Source: Mycolicibacterium rutilum (GTDB taxonomy: Bacteria > Actinomycetota > Actinomycetes > Mycobacteriales > Mycobacteriaceae). Taken from it: a stretch of DNA of 64,000 bases. The stretch lies in contig NZ_LT629971.1 of assembly GCF_900108565.1 (NCBI RefSeq), positions 5,022,001-5,086,000 of the forward strand. Direction: 5' to 3'. Shown here in pieces: positions 1-8,289 of this stretch; the stretch's first letter is position 1, and every line of letters starts with the position of its first letter. The translations under genes were made by a program, and so were the position numbers. The notes beneath the pieces were generated by a model. The model saw only the letters and a list, made by a program, of their open reading frames with translations. It made no database searches and was not told the origin of the DNA.

Positions 1-684
1 GACGGCGTCGACGATGCGGCGCAACCCGCCCGGCACGTACCAGGCGCCGAACTCCTGCTCCACGAACGACGTCACCGACAGCACCGCCGGCGTGCGGCGC
101 GGATCCGACCCGGAGTAGGTGGCATACCGGTTGAGCCACAACCGCATTCGCGGGTCAGGCAGAAGCCGGCGGGCCAGCCCGTCGATCGTTCGCCACGGGG
201 CGACCGCCGTCAGGTCGGCCGGTCGCGCGCTCATCCGCGCCAGCGCGGCCAGCGACACCGGGCGCCGCAGCACCGGTTCGCCGACCAGCTCCCACAGCCG
301 CTCCGAGCGCGCGTGCAGCCGCGACCACGCCTCCCCCGCGCCGGGACCGAACGCCGCGTCGAACGCCGCGGGCGCCCGCGACCGGTCGAACGGCAACTCG
401 AGCGTCGTGCCGTCGGCGAAGGTGTAGACGCACGCCGGGTCGACCGGCGTGAGCGGCAGTGCGGCGGGGCCGCCCGTGTCGGCGAACAACTGCTCCAGCA
501 CCGCGGGCATGGTGAGCAGCGACGGCCCGGTGTCGAAGGTGAACCCGTCGCGCTCGATCACCCCGAGTTTCCCGCCGACGGTGCCCGCGCTCTCGAAGAC
601 CGTGACGCGATGACCGGCGGCACCGAGCCGCGCGGCGGCCGCGAGACCACCGAGCCCCGCGCCGATCACCACCACGTGGCTCAT
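1..684 (-). CDS. CrtI-like FAD-dependent phytoene desaturase, C-terminus off window
   Basis: The gene encodes an FAD-dependent oxidoreductase of the phytoene desaturase/carotenoid isomerase family. The start codon is at 684, and the frame stays open to base 1, giving 228 codons with the C-terminal part outside the window. The first residues form a classic dinucleotide-binding motif (GAGLGGLAAAARLGAAG) followed by an acidic strand end (VTVFES). A GGKLG loop and a FDTGPSLLTMP segment follow, both typical of CrtI/CrtN proteins. The ATG overlaps the TGA of the upstream glycosyltransferase (ATGA), so the two are translationally coupled. With the divergent CruF-like and CrtU-like genes this suggests carotenoid modification; whether it acts on phytoene itself or a later intermediate cannot be told. 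Confidence 0.85.
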   Translation of the reverse strand, partial: MSHVVVIGAGLGGLAAAARLGAAGHRVTVFESAGTVGGKLGVIERDGFTFDTGPSLLTMPAVLEQLFADTGGPAALPLTPVDPACVYTFADGTTLELPFDRSRAPAAFDAAFGPGAGEAWSRLHARSERLWELVGEPVLRRPVSLAALARMSARPADLTAVAPWRTIDGLARRLLPDPRMRLWLNRYATYSGSDPRRTPAVLSVTSFVEQEFGAWYVPGGLRRIVDAV

Positions 685-1799
685 ACCGGCCTGCCCTTCC
701 ACTGCAGAGCACCGCGCCGCCGCCCCGACCACGACGACGCCAACAGCCCGAGCAACGTCAGCACCGACACCGGATGCGCGACGCCGTCCCACCACCGGCC
801 GCACCACGGCGCCGCCAAGATCCGACCCACCACGGCCGCCGAGTACCCGAGCGCGCCGACCCGCGAACCCGTCACCGCCGCGGCCGCGGGCAGGACGTAG
901 ACGACGGCGAGCGCCGCACCGACCGCGACCGCGCCGACCGGGGAGCCGAACGCCGCCCACAGCGACTTGCGGTACCCGTCGCGCAGTTCCCGGCCGCTGG
1001 CGTACATCCGGCATGTCGCCAGCCGCGAGCCGTCGGCCAGCCCGGTGCGGCCGCCGGACGTCCGCACGGCCCGCGCCAGCGAGATGTCGTCGAGGACCGC
1101 ACCGGCCACCGACCGCCAGCCGCCGGCGCGGGCCAGCGCATCGGCCTCGACGAGCAGGAACTGGCCGTTGGCCGCCGCCATCGACGGCCGCCGCGACCGC
1201 TCGGCGAGCCGCAGCGGCAGCGTGGTCAGCCACGACCACGCCAGCAGCGGCTGCACCAGCCGGGCCGCGGCCCCGGAGGTGATCTGGCGGGGCCACGGGC
1301 TGAGCAGGTCCAGCGGGCGCGGTCCGCGCAGCACCGCGACGGCAGCGGCCACCGCGTGCGGGGCGAGCACGACGTCGGCGTCGACGAACACCAGGATCTC
1401 GCCGCGGGCCGCGGCGGCCAGCTGGGCGCAGGCGTGCGGTTTTCCGAGCCAGCCCGGCGGCGGCTCGGCGCCGGTGAGCACGGTGACGCGCGGGTCGGAT
1501 CCGGCGGCGGCGCGCACGACGTCGGCGGTGCCGTCGGTGGACCCGTCGTCGAGCACCACGATCTCGGCGTCGGACAGGCCGCGCTGCGCCAACAGCGAGC
1601 GGATCGTCGGCGCGATGCGGTGCGCCTCGTCGCGGGCCGGGACCAGGATCGACACACCCGCGGTGACCGGCGGCGGGTGCTCGGGCGGGCGCCGCAGCAG
1701 GCACAGGTTGACGATCTGGTGGGCCGTGCCCGCGCAGGCAAGTGTCGAACCGGTGACGACGAGTGCGCGCAGGGTTTCGGCAACGCGCGCAGGGGGCAC
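681..1799 (-). CDS. Family 2 glycosyltransferase, carotenoid-cluster (CrtQ-like)
   Basis: This is a membrane-associated family GT2 glycosyltransferase, probably attaching a sugar to a hydroxylated carotenoid end. It has an N-terminal hydrophobic segment, the nucleotide-sugar motif VLDDGSTDG, a metal-binding DADVVL (DxD-like), and GWLGKPHAC, common in hopanoid and carotenoid glycosyltransferases. Hydrophobic helices lie in the last third. The frame is open upstream to 1943, but that overlaps the divergent CruF-like gene. I chose the GTG at 1799, which leaves a short divergent promoter region and gives 372 residues; no strong ribosome site is visible, so the start is uncertain. The stop overlaps the start of the CrtI-like gene. 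Confidence 0.8.
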   Translation of the reverse strand: MPPARVAETLRALVVTGSTLACAGTAHQIVNLCLLRRPPEHPPPVTAGVSILVPARDEAHRIAPTIRSLLAQRGLSDAEIVVLDDGSTDGTADVVRAAAGSDPRVTVLTGAEPPPGWLGKPHACAQLAAAARGEILVFVDADVVLAPHAVAAAVAVLRGPRPLDLLSPWPRQITSGAAARLVQPLLAWSWLTTLPLRLAERSRRPSMAAANGQFLLVEADALARAGGWRSVAGAVLDDISLARAVRTSGGRTGLADGSRLATCRMYASGRELRDGYRKSLWAAFGSPVGAVAVGAALAVVYVLPAAAAVTGSRVGALGYSAAVVGRILAAPWCGRWWDGVAHPVSVLTLLGLLASSWSGRRRGALQWKGRPV

Positions 1800-1872
1800 C
1801 TTGCAAACTCTACGAAGTCGCACCCGGACCGCCCGGTGCAGGCGTCGTCCCGACAGCGGAGGTACCAGAACT

Positions 1873-2667
1873 GTGGCGCTGGCCATGCCCGTCGCGCCGG
1901 TGCGCGGCACCGTCGTGGTCTGGGCGCTGGTGTCGGCCGCCATCCTGGTGCAGATCGCCTACCCGCTGATGCCTGAGGCCGCGCGCACGACGGTGACGGT
2001 GGCCAGCGTCGTGGTGTTCTTCGTCGCGGCGGTCGCCGACGCCGCCCGTGTGCACGGCGCGGCAGGCGCCGGGGTCCTGATCGTGGTGGCCGGCGGCGGC
2101 GGTCTGCTCGCCGAGGCGGTCGGCGTGGCGACGGGGTGGCCGTTCGGGCACTACGCCTACACCGGGACGCTGGGTCCCGAACTGTTCGGCGTGCCGGTCG
2201 TCGTCCCGCTGGCCTGGGCGATGATGGCCTGGCCCGCGCTGGTGGTGGCCAGGACGCTGGCGGTGCGCGGTGTGGCGGTCGTCGCGCTGGGCGCCGTGGC
2301 GCTGACGGCGTGGGACGTCTTCCTGGACCCGCAGATGGTCGCGGCCGGCCACTGGACGTGGTTCGACAGCCTGCCGGGCCTGCCGTTGATACCCGGCATC
2401 CCGTGGACGAATTACCTTGGCTGGCTGATGGTTTCGGTGGTGATCATGGCGACACTGAACCGGATGCTGCGCCGGGAGGGGGCACCGTCGGCGCCCGCCG
2501 CCGCGCTGTACCTGTGGGTGTACTTCTCCTCGGTGCTCGGGCACGCGGTGTTCTTCGGCCTGCCGGGGTCCGCGCTGATCGGCGGCGTGCTGATGGGTGC
2601 GGTCGCGGTGCCGTTCGCGGTCGCGCTGAGCCGGCGTCGCCGCGACTTCGCGGCGGTGCCCGGATGA
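1873..2667 (+). CDS. CruF-like carotenoid biosynthesis membrane protein (DUF422)
   Basis: The 264-residue protein is an integral membrane protein with about seven hydrophobic segments. It matches the carotenoid biosynthesis family that includes CruF (bisanhydrobacterioruberin or gamma-carotene 1',2'-hydratase). The segments PFGHYAYTGTLGP, VVVPLAWAMMAWP and AWDVFLDPQM are characteristic of the family. GTG at 1873 is preferred because GGAGG lies ten bases upstream, whereas the in-frame ATG at 1885 has no well-spaced site. It is divergent from the glycosyltransferase and its TGA overlaps the next ATG. Hydration followed by glycosylation would give a glycosylated carotenoid; this pathway role is inferred from family and context. 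Confidence 0.85.
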   Translation: MALAMPVAPVRGTVVVWALVSAAILVQIAYPLMPEAARTTVTVASVVVFFVAAVADAARVHGAAGAGVLIVVAGGGGLLAEAVGVATGWPFGHYAYTGTLGPELFGVPVVVPLAWAMMAWPALVVARTLAVRGVAVVALGAVALTAWDVFLDPQMVAAGHWTWFDSLPGLPLIPGIPWTNYLGWLMVSVVIMATLNRMLRREGAPSAPAAALYLWVYFSSVLGHAVFFGLPGSALIGGVLMGAVAVPFAVALSRRRRDFAAVPG

Positions 2668-4193
2668 GCGGCGGACGGGCCGCACCCGGCCGGATGCGGC
2701 CGCGGCGGCTCGTCGAACCCGATCCCCTGGCGCCGCGGGACGTCGCGCCGGGCGCCCGTGCGGTCGTCGTCGGCGGCGGTATCGCCGGCATCTCGGCGGC
2801 GGTCGTGCTGGCCGAACGCGGGGTGTCCGTCACGGTGCTCGAGGCGGCCGAGCACCTCGGCGGGCGGCTGGGTGCATGGCCGGAACGCCTGCCCGACGGC
2901 TCTGAGCAGAACATCGAGCACGGCTTCCACGCCTTCTTCCGCCACTACTACACGTGGCGGTCGGTGCTGCGCCGCGTCGACGCCGACCTGTCGTTTCTCG
3001 CACCGGTGCCGAGCTACCCGGTCATCTCGGCGCGGTGGCCGGACGAGAACCTCGCCGGCCTGCCCGCCGCGCCGCCGTTCAACCTGCTGGCGCTGGCGCT
3101 GCGGTCGAAGAGCCTGAGCCGGCGCGACCTGACCGGGGCGGACCCCGACGCCGGCCGGGCACTGCTGGCCTATGACCGGGCGACCACGGTGGCCGAACTC
3201 GACACCGTCGACGCCGCCACGTTTCTCAACAAGCTGGGCATGTCCGAGCGCACCCGCAGCATGCTGTTCGAGGCGTTCGCACGGTCGTTCTTCTGCAACC
3301 AGGGCGAGTTGTCGGCGGCCGAGCTGGTGGCGATGTTCCACTACTACTTCCTCGGCAATCCGGAGGGCATCGGGTTCGACGTGCCCACCACCGACCACGC
3401 CACCGCGATCTGGAATCCGCTGCGCGACTACCTGATCGGCCTCGGCGCCGATGTGCGCACCGCCACCGCGGCCACCGCTGTCGAACCGGACGGGCAGGGG
3501 TGGCGGGTCAGCACCGCAGCCGGGGACCTCGTCGCGCGCGATGTGGTGCTCGCGGTCGATCCCGGCGCGCTGCGCACGGTGGTCGCGGGCTCCCCCGCGC
3601 TGGCGGCGGCCGCCCCGCTGCTGACTTCGCGCTGCGAAACGCTTACCGTCGCACCACCGTTCGCGGTCAGCAGGCTGTGGTTGGACCGCGACGTGGCGCC
3701 CGGGCGCGCACCGTTCAGCGCCGTCACAGGGCAGCCGACGCTCGACTCGGTGGCCGTGTACTCACGGCTCGAAGAGCCCAGCGCGCAGTGGGCCCGCACA
3801 ACCGGCGGCTCGGTGATCGAATTGCATTCGTACGCTTGCCGATTGGACGATGTGGACGCGGCGGCGCGGGCGTTGCGCGACGAACTCGCGGTGTTGTGGC
3901 CGGAGACCGCGCACGCCGGCGTCGTGCACGAGCGCCACCGGCTGGAGGCGACGGCGCCCGCGTTCCCGCCGGGGTCGACGGGCACGCGGCCGGGCGTGCG
4001 CAGCGACGCCCGCGGCCTGCGGGTGGCCGGCGACTTCGTCGAATTGCCGTTCCTCGCCGGGCTGATGGAACGGTCGGCGATGTCGGGGGTGTTGGCGGCC
4101 AACGACATCCTGGCCGAGCTGGGCGCGGCCGCCGAACCCGTCATGGGCATCCCGCAGCGCGGCCTGCTCGCCGGCGTCCCGCGTGTGCGCTGA
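2664..4193 (+). CDS. CrtU-like FAD-dependent carotenoid desaturase/methyltransferase
   Basis: The 509-residue protein is an FAD-dependent amine-oxidase-fold enzyme. After a basic 30-residue N-terminus comes GGGIAGISAAVVLAERG (FAD/NAD-binding), then a GGRLG loop. The signature HGFHAFFRHYYTWRSVL resembles actinobacterial CrtU, the isorenieratene synthase that desaturates and methylates beta-carotene rings. The C-terminal GLRVAGDFVELPFLAGLMERS closes the FAD site. ATG at 2664 overlaps the TGA of the CruF-like gene, so the pair is coupled. A zeta-carotene-desaturase-like activity is the alternative; sequence inspection alone does not separate the two. Confidence 0.8.
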   Translation: MSGGRAAPGRMRPRRLVEPDPLAPRDVAPGARAVVVGGGIAGISAAVVLAERGVSVTVLEAAEHLGGRLGAWPERLPDGSEQNIEHGFHAFFRHYYTWRSVLRRVDADLSFLAPVPSYPVISARWPDENLAGLPAAPPFNLLALALRSKSLSRRDLTGADPDAGRALLAYDRATTVAELDTVDAATFLNKLGMSERTRSMLFEAFARSFFCNQGELSAAELVAMFHYYFLGNPEGIGFDVPTTDHATAIWNPLRDYLIGLGADVRTATAATAVEPDGQGWRVSTAAGDLVARDVVLAVDPGALRTVVAGSPALAAAAPLLTSRCETLTVAPPFAVSRLWLDRDVAPGRAPFSAVTGQPTLDSVAVYSRLEEPSAQWARTTGGSVIELHSYACRLDDVDAAARALRDELAVLWPETAHAGVVHERHRLEATAPAFPPGSTGTRPGVRSDARGLRVAGDFVELPFLAGLMERSAMSGVLAANDILAELGAAAEPVMGIPQRGLLAGVPRVR

Positions 4194-4199
4194 ACCGCG

Positions 4200-4258
4200 C
4201 GAGCAGACGTGAAATCCCCCTTCTCTGCCGCATTTTTGGGGGTGTTCGCGTCTGCTCG
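4200..4258. terminator. Inverted repeat between convergent genes, likely bidirectional terminator
   Basis: CGAGCAGACG at 4200-4209 is perfectly complementary to 4249-4258. The pairing continues imperfectly through a C-run on the left (4215-4219) and a G-run on the right. It lies between the stops of the plus-strand CrtU-like gene and the minus-strand amidase gene, as expected for a two-way terminator. No strong U-tract follows on either strand, which is usual for mycobacterial terminators. Confidence 0.6.
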
Positions 4259-4268
4259 GCAGTGGAAA

Positions 4269-5675
4269 TCAGTCCTGGATGCGCCGCCAGGGGCGGGCTT
4301 CCTCCAGCTCGTAGGCCAGGTGCAGCAGCCGCTTCTCCTGGCCGAGCGGCGCGGCGAACATCATGCCGACCGGCAGCCCGGACGCCGATTCGGCCAGCGG
4401 CAGCGAGATCGCCGGTTCGCCGGTGGCGTTCTGCAGCGGGGTGAATGCCACCCAGTCGACGAGCCGCTCGATGATCTGCTCGTAGTCCTGCGTCGGGTCG
4501 AGATGCCCGATGCGCGGCGGGGTGTCGGCGAGCGTCGGCATCAGCACCGCGTCGAAGGTGGCGGTCAGTCGGGCGGTGATCCGCCGGACCCGTGACAGCC
4601 GCGCGATCGCTACCGGCAGCTTGTGCAGGTTGCGCGCCGCGTGGCGCTCCAGGCCCAGCGTCAGGTTGTCGAGCCGCCCGCGGTCGAAACTCGGTCCGAC
4701 GGTGCGGCGGCCGCCGCGCACGAGGGCGAACGCCAGAAACGACCAGTACAGCAGGAAGTCGTTCATGAAGTGTGCGGGCACCGGGTTGTGGATCGTCTCG
4801 ACCTTGTGGCCCAGTTCCTCGAGCAGCGCCGCGTTTTTCATCGTCAGCTCGCGGATCTCCGGGCTGGCCTCGCGCGCAATGGATTGCGTGCAGACCGCGA
4901 TGCGCAACCGCTGCGCCCCCGGGCCGGTGACGTCGCCGACGGCGGGCAGCCGCGGATTGGCGTGCACGCGCTCGGCCTCGCGGAAGAACGCCGCGGTGTC
5001 GCGCACCGAACGGGTGACGGCGCCGTTGGCGACGATGCGCACCGGCATCGCCCGCATGTCCTTGTCCAGCGGCAGCCGGCCGCGCGACGGCTTGAGGCCG
5101 ACAAGGCCGTTGCAGGAGGCCGGGATTCGGATCGACCCGCCGCCGTCGTTGGCGTGTGCGATGGGCACCACTCCGGCGGCGACGAACGCGCCTGAACCCG
5201 ATGACGACGCGCCGGCGGTGTACTCCGGGTTCCACGGGTTGCGCACGGCGCCGAGGCGCGGGTGTTCGGCCGACGCGCTGAAGCCGTACTCCGATAGTTG
5301 CGTCTTGCCCAGCGGCGCAAGGCCGGTCGCGAGGAACGACCGTGCGAAGTCGCCGTCGGCGCGTTCGGGCCGCGGTGTCCACGCGTCGGTCCCGCTCATC
5401 GTCGGCATGCCGGCGACGGCGACGTTGTCCTTGAGGAACGACGGCACGCCGTCGAAGTAGCCGCCGTACGGGCGGGGCGCGGCGGCGCGAGCCCTGGCGC
5501 GGTCGAACGCTTCATACGCCAGGCCGTTGAGGGTCGGGTTGACCGCCTCGGTGCGGGCGATCGCGGCCTCGACGAGTTCGGCCCGCGACACCTGGCCCGC
5601 TCGCAGCGCCTCCACCAGCCCGACCGCGTCGAGGTCACCGAGGGCGTCGTCGCCGAAGGCACTTATCCGTGTCAT
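4269..5675 (-). CDS. amiC: Amidase, AmiC-like (amidase signature family)
   Basis: The 468-residue enzyme hydrolyses a carboxamide with a Ser-Ser-Lys triad. The lysine loop is visible as SFLKDNVAVAG near residue 80. The glycine/serine-rich signature GASSSGSGAF, followed by ANDGGGSIRIPASCNGLVGLKPSRG, supplies the two serines. ATG 5675 (MTRISAFGDDAL) is preferred to an upstream in-frame start at 5732, because the upstream stretch runs into the hairpin that follows tsf. Position next to tsf and rpsB matches amiC (Rv2888c) of M. tuberculosis, which is the basis for the symbol. The physiological substrate is not known from the sequence. Confidence 0.88.
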   Translation of the reverse strand: MTRISAFGDDALGDLDAVGLVEALRAGQVSRAELVEAAIARTEAVNPTLNGLAYEAFDRARARAAAPRPYGGYFDGVPSFLKDNVAVAGMPTMSGTDAWTPRPERADGDFARSFLATGLAPLGKTQLSEYGFSASAEHPRLGAVRNPWNPEYTAGASSSGSGAFVAAGVVPIAHANDGGGSIRIPASCNGLVGLKPSRGRLPLDKDMRAMPVRIVANGAVTRSVRDTAAFFREAERVHANPRLPAVGDVTGPGAQRLRIAVCTQSIAREASPEIRELTMKNAALLEELGHKVETIHNPVPAHFMNDFLLYWSFLAFALVRGGRRTVGPSFDRGRLDNLTLGLERHAARNLHKLPVAIARLSRVRRITARLTATFDAVLMPTLADTPPRIGHLDPTQDYEQIIERLVDWVAFTPLQNATGEPAISLPLAESASGLPVGMMFAAPLGQEKRLLHLAYELEEARPWRRIQD

Positions 5676-5721
5676 GCCGATGACGGTACCAAGTCGTACC
5701 GCCGCTGCCCCCAGAAACGGA

Positions 5722-5778
5722 CGAGCGCTCACCCTTGTACGGTCTGGGGCTTACCAGCCGTACAACGATGAGCGCTCG
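5722..5778 (-). terminator. Long hairpin after tsf
   Basis: Bases 5722-5742 pair with 5758-5778 at 19 of 21 positions around a 15-base loop. The hairpin starts 13 bases beyond the tsf stop and lies ahead of the amidase start, so it probably ends the rpsB-tsf transcript. There is no clear U-tract. Confidence 0.65.
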
Positions 5779-5790
5779 CCGCGGAAAAAG

Positions 5791-6606
5791 TTAGGCCTGG
5801 CCGACCTCGAAGCGCACGAACCGGGTCACGGTCACACCCGCCTCGTCGAGCAGGGCCTTGACCGTCTTCTTGCTGTCGGACACCGACGGCTGGTCGAGCA
5901 GCACGACGTCCTTGTAGAAACCGGTCACCCGGCCCTCGACGATCTTGGTCAGCGCCTGCTCGGGCTTGCCCTCGGCACGCGCGGTCTCCTCGGCGATGCG
6001 GCGCTCGTTGGCGACGACATCCTCGGGCACGTCCTCGCGGGTGAGGTACTTCGCCTTGAGCGCGGCGATCTGCAGCGCGACGGCGTGCGCGGCCTCTTTG
6101 TTGCCACCCTGGTACTCGACCAGCACACCGACGGCCGGCGGCAGGTCCGCGGCACGCTTGTGCAGGTAGGTCTCCACGGTGCCGTCGAAGTAGGCGACGC
6201 GGCGCAGTTCGAGCTTCTCGCCGATCTTGGCCGACAGGTCCGCGATGACCTGCTCGACGGTGGTGTCCCCGACCTTGGCGGCCTTGAGCGCGTCGATGTC
6301 GTCGGCCTTGGCGGCCGCCGCAGCGGCGACGATCTGGTCGGCGACGCCCTGGAATTCAGCGTTCTTGGCGACGAAGTCGGTCTCGGAGTTCAGCTCGATC
6401 AGCGCGCCGTCCTTGGCCGCGACCAGACCTTCGGCGGTCGCGCGCTCGGCGCGCTTGCCGACGTCCTTGGCGCCCTTGATGCGCAGCAACTCGACGGCCT
6501 TGTCGAAATCGCCGTCAGCCTCGACGAGCGCGTTCTTGCTGTCGAGCATGCCGGCGCCGGTCAGCTCCCGCAGGCGCTTGACGTCGGCGGCGGTGTAGTT
6601 AGCCAT
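5791..6606 (-). CDS. tsf: Translation elongation factor Ts
   Basis: EF-Ts is the guanine nucleotide exchange factor that recycles EF-Tu in the cytoplasm. The 271-residue protein starts MANYTAADVKRLRELTGAGM, the N-terminal UBA-like domain signature. It carries ELNSETDFVAKN near residue 75, the Asp-Phe contact region for the EF-Tu nucleotide site. The length is typical for mycobacteria. The gene follows rpsB by 14 bases in the same operon and is followed by a strong hairpin. Nothing is unusual. Confidence 0.98.
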   Translation of the reverse strand: MANYTAADVKRLRELTGAGMLDSKNALVEADGDFDKAVELLRIKGAKDVGKRAERATAEGLVAAKDGALIELNSETDFVAKNAEFQGVADQIVAAAAAAKADDIDALKAAKVGDTTVEQVIADLSAKIGEKLELRRVAYFDGTVETYLHKRAADLPPAVGVLVEYQGGNKEAAHAVALQIAALKAKYLTREDVPEDVVANERRIAEETARAEGKPEQALTKIVEGRVTGFYKDVVLLDQPSVSDSKKTVKALLDEAGVTVTRFVRFEVGQA

Positions 6607-6620
6607 GTTTGTAGCTCTCC

Positions 6621-7484
6621 CTAAGCTTCTGGAGTCTTCGGTTCGGTCTGGATGTCGGCCTCGGGGGTGCCGGGCTCGGCACCCGCGGCGGTCGGCGATG
6701 CGGTGGCCGGCGCGGTCGCGGAAGCCAGCAGCTCCTGCTCCCACTCGGCGAGCGGCTCGGCGCCGGCTTCGGGCTTGTCGCCGTCACGGCCTGCGCCGGC
6801 GCGGGCCTGCAGCCCCTCGGCGACGGCCGCGGCGATGACCTTCGTCAGCAGGGCGGCCGAGCGGATCGCGTCGTCGTTGCCCGGGATCGGGTAGTCGACG
6901 AGATCGGGGTCGCAGTTGGTGTCGAGGATCGCGATGACCGGGATGCCCAGCTTGCGCGCCTCGCCGACGGCGATGTGCTCCTTGTTGGTGTCGACGACCC
7001 ACACGGCCGAGGGCACCTTGGCCATGTCGCGGATACCGCCGAGCGACCGCTCGAGCTTGTTCTTCTCGCGGGTCAGCATCAGGATTTCCTTCTTGGTGCG
7101 ACCCTCGAACCCGCCGGTCTGCTCCATCGTCTCGAGTTCCTTGAGACGCTGCAGGCGCTTGTGCACGGTCGAGAAGTTGGTGAGCATGCCGCCCAGCCAG
7201 CGCTGGTTCACGTACGGCATGCCGACGCGGGTGGCCTCTTCGGCGATCGACTCCTGCGCCTGCTTCTTGGTGCCGACGAACATGATCGTCCCGCCGTGGG
7301 CGACGGTCTCCTTGACGAACTCGTACGCCTTGTCGATGTAGGTCAGCGTCTGCTGCAGGTCGATGATGTAGATGCCGTTGCGGTCGGTGAAGATGAACCG
7401 CTTCATCTTGGGATTCCAGCGCCGGGTCTGGTGCCCGAAGTGGGCGCCGCTGTCCAGCAGCTGCTTCATGGTGACGACAGCCAT
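6621..7484 (-). CDS. rpsB: 30S ribosomal protein S2
   Basis: S2 is the 287-residue small-subunit protein that joins late in 30S assembly. The start MAVVTMKQLLDSGAHFGHQTRRWNPK is diagnostic; LGIPVIAILDTNCDPDLVDYPIPGNDDAIRS near residue 180 is the second family signature. The C-terminus (about residues 225-287) is a low-complexity Ala/Pro/Glu-rich tail typical of actinobacterial S2. An AAAGAGG ribosome site lies eight bases before the ATG. It heads the rpsB-tsf operon and is divergent from the M23 peptidase gene across 281 bases. Confidence 0.98.
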   Translation of the reverse strand: MAVVTMKQLLDSGAHFGHQTRRWNPKMKRFIFTDRNGIYIIDLQQTLTYIDKAYEFVKETVAHGGTIMFVGTKKQAQESIAEEATRVGMPYVNQRWLGGMLTNFSTVHKRLQRLKELETMEQTGGFEGRTKKEILMLTREKNKLERSLGGIRDMAKVPSAVWVVDTNKEHIAVGEARKLGIPVIAILDTNCDPDLVDYPIPGNDDAIRSAALLTKVIAAAVAEGLQARAGAGRDGDKPEAGAEPLAEWEQELLASATAPATASPTAAGAEPGTPEADIQTEPKTPEA

Positions 7485-7765
7485 AGTCGTATGCCTCTTT
7501 GCGTTGTCGGTTGTCGCCCGGCGTCGGGTGATGCCAGGCCCTGGTGCCCGCTCGGAATGCCAGACCCGTCTCGGAAGATGGGACCGACGGCATCCGGGTT
7601 ACGACCCTGGGTCGTGGTGCAGACACGCGAAGTCAGCCCGCGCAAGCGAGCTGCGGTTAGCAGTTTACACCCTGCACAGGGGTGGTTTTGCCACGACGAC
7701 CTGGCCATCCACAGATCGCCGCGCGGGGCTGGCGCGGTTCGCCCAGTATGCGCTGAACTGGGCAA

Positions 7766-8263
7766 ATGCGAAGGATCGGGGCCGTTGCCGCGGTGCTGGC
7801 AGCCGCGTGCGTGTGGGCGGCGCCTGCCGACGCCCAGCCGGACCGGTTGGACTGGCCACTGCGCCCGCGCCCGGACGTCGTGCGGGAGTTCGACGCCCCG
7901 TCGCCCGACTGGCAGCCGGGTCATCGCGGGGTCGACCTGGCCGGCGCACCCGGGCAGTCGGTGTACGCGGCCGCCGGAGGCACCGTGGTGTTCGCCGGTG
8001 AGCTGGCGGGCCGGCCGCTGGTGTCGATCGCGCACCCCGGCGGGCTGCGGACCAGCTATGAACCCGTCGAGGCCGTGGTGCGGGCCGGTCAGCGTGTCGC
8101 GGCGGGCACGGCGATCGGCGCGCTGCGACCCGGGCACTCGGGCTGCCCCGCGTCGGCGTGTCTGCACTGGGGCGCGATGTGGGGGCCGGCGTCGCGCGCG
8201 GACTACGTGGACCCGCTGGGCCTGCTCGCATCGACCCCGATCCGCCTGAAACCCACGCGCTAG
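7766..8263 (+). CDS. Secreted M23-family metallopeptidase
   Basis: The 165-residue protein has a Sec signal peptide (MRRIGAVAAVLAAACVWAAPADAQ) and one LytM/M23 domain. The zinc ligands appear as HRGVDLAG (HxxxD) near residue 52 and in CLHWGA near the end. Family members cleave peptidoglycan cross-bridges. It is the counterpart of Rv2891, which also lies beside rpsB. Its TAG stop is part of the CTAG target duplicated by the IS481 element, so the insertion leaves the reading frame complete. The downstream spacer to the next gene is now separated by the element. Confidence 0.88.
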   Translation: MRRIGAVAAVLAAACVWAAPADAQPDRLDWPLRPRPDVVREFDAPSPDWQPGHRGVDLAGAPGQSVYAAAGGTVVFAGELAGRPLVSIAHPGGLRTSYEPVEAVVRAGQRVAAGTAIGALRPGHSGCPASACLHWGAMWGPASRADYVDPLGLLASTPIRLKPTR

Positions 8264-8289
8264 GTGTACTGACCTGAGAGGTTAGGTAC
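8259..8289 (+). repeat. IS481-element left end: target duplication and terminal inverted repeat
   Basis: Bases 8259-8264 (GCTAGG) are the left copy of the NCTAGN target. They are followed by the terminal repeat TGTACTGACC and, after a divergent patch, GTTAGGTAC (8265-8289). It matches the right end at 21 of 25 positions. Confidence 0.85.

Noticed and set aside
7485..7765. sigma-A promoter of rpsB around TAAACT (7671-7676)
   Set aside because: The -10-like hexamer has no acceptable -35 at the right distance, so I did not annotate a promoter.
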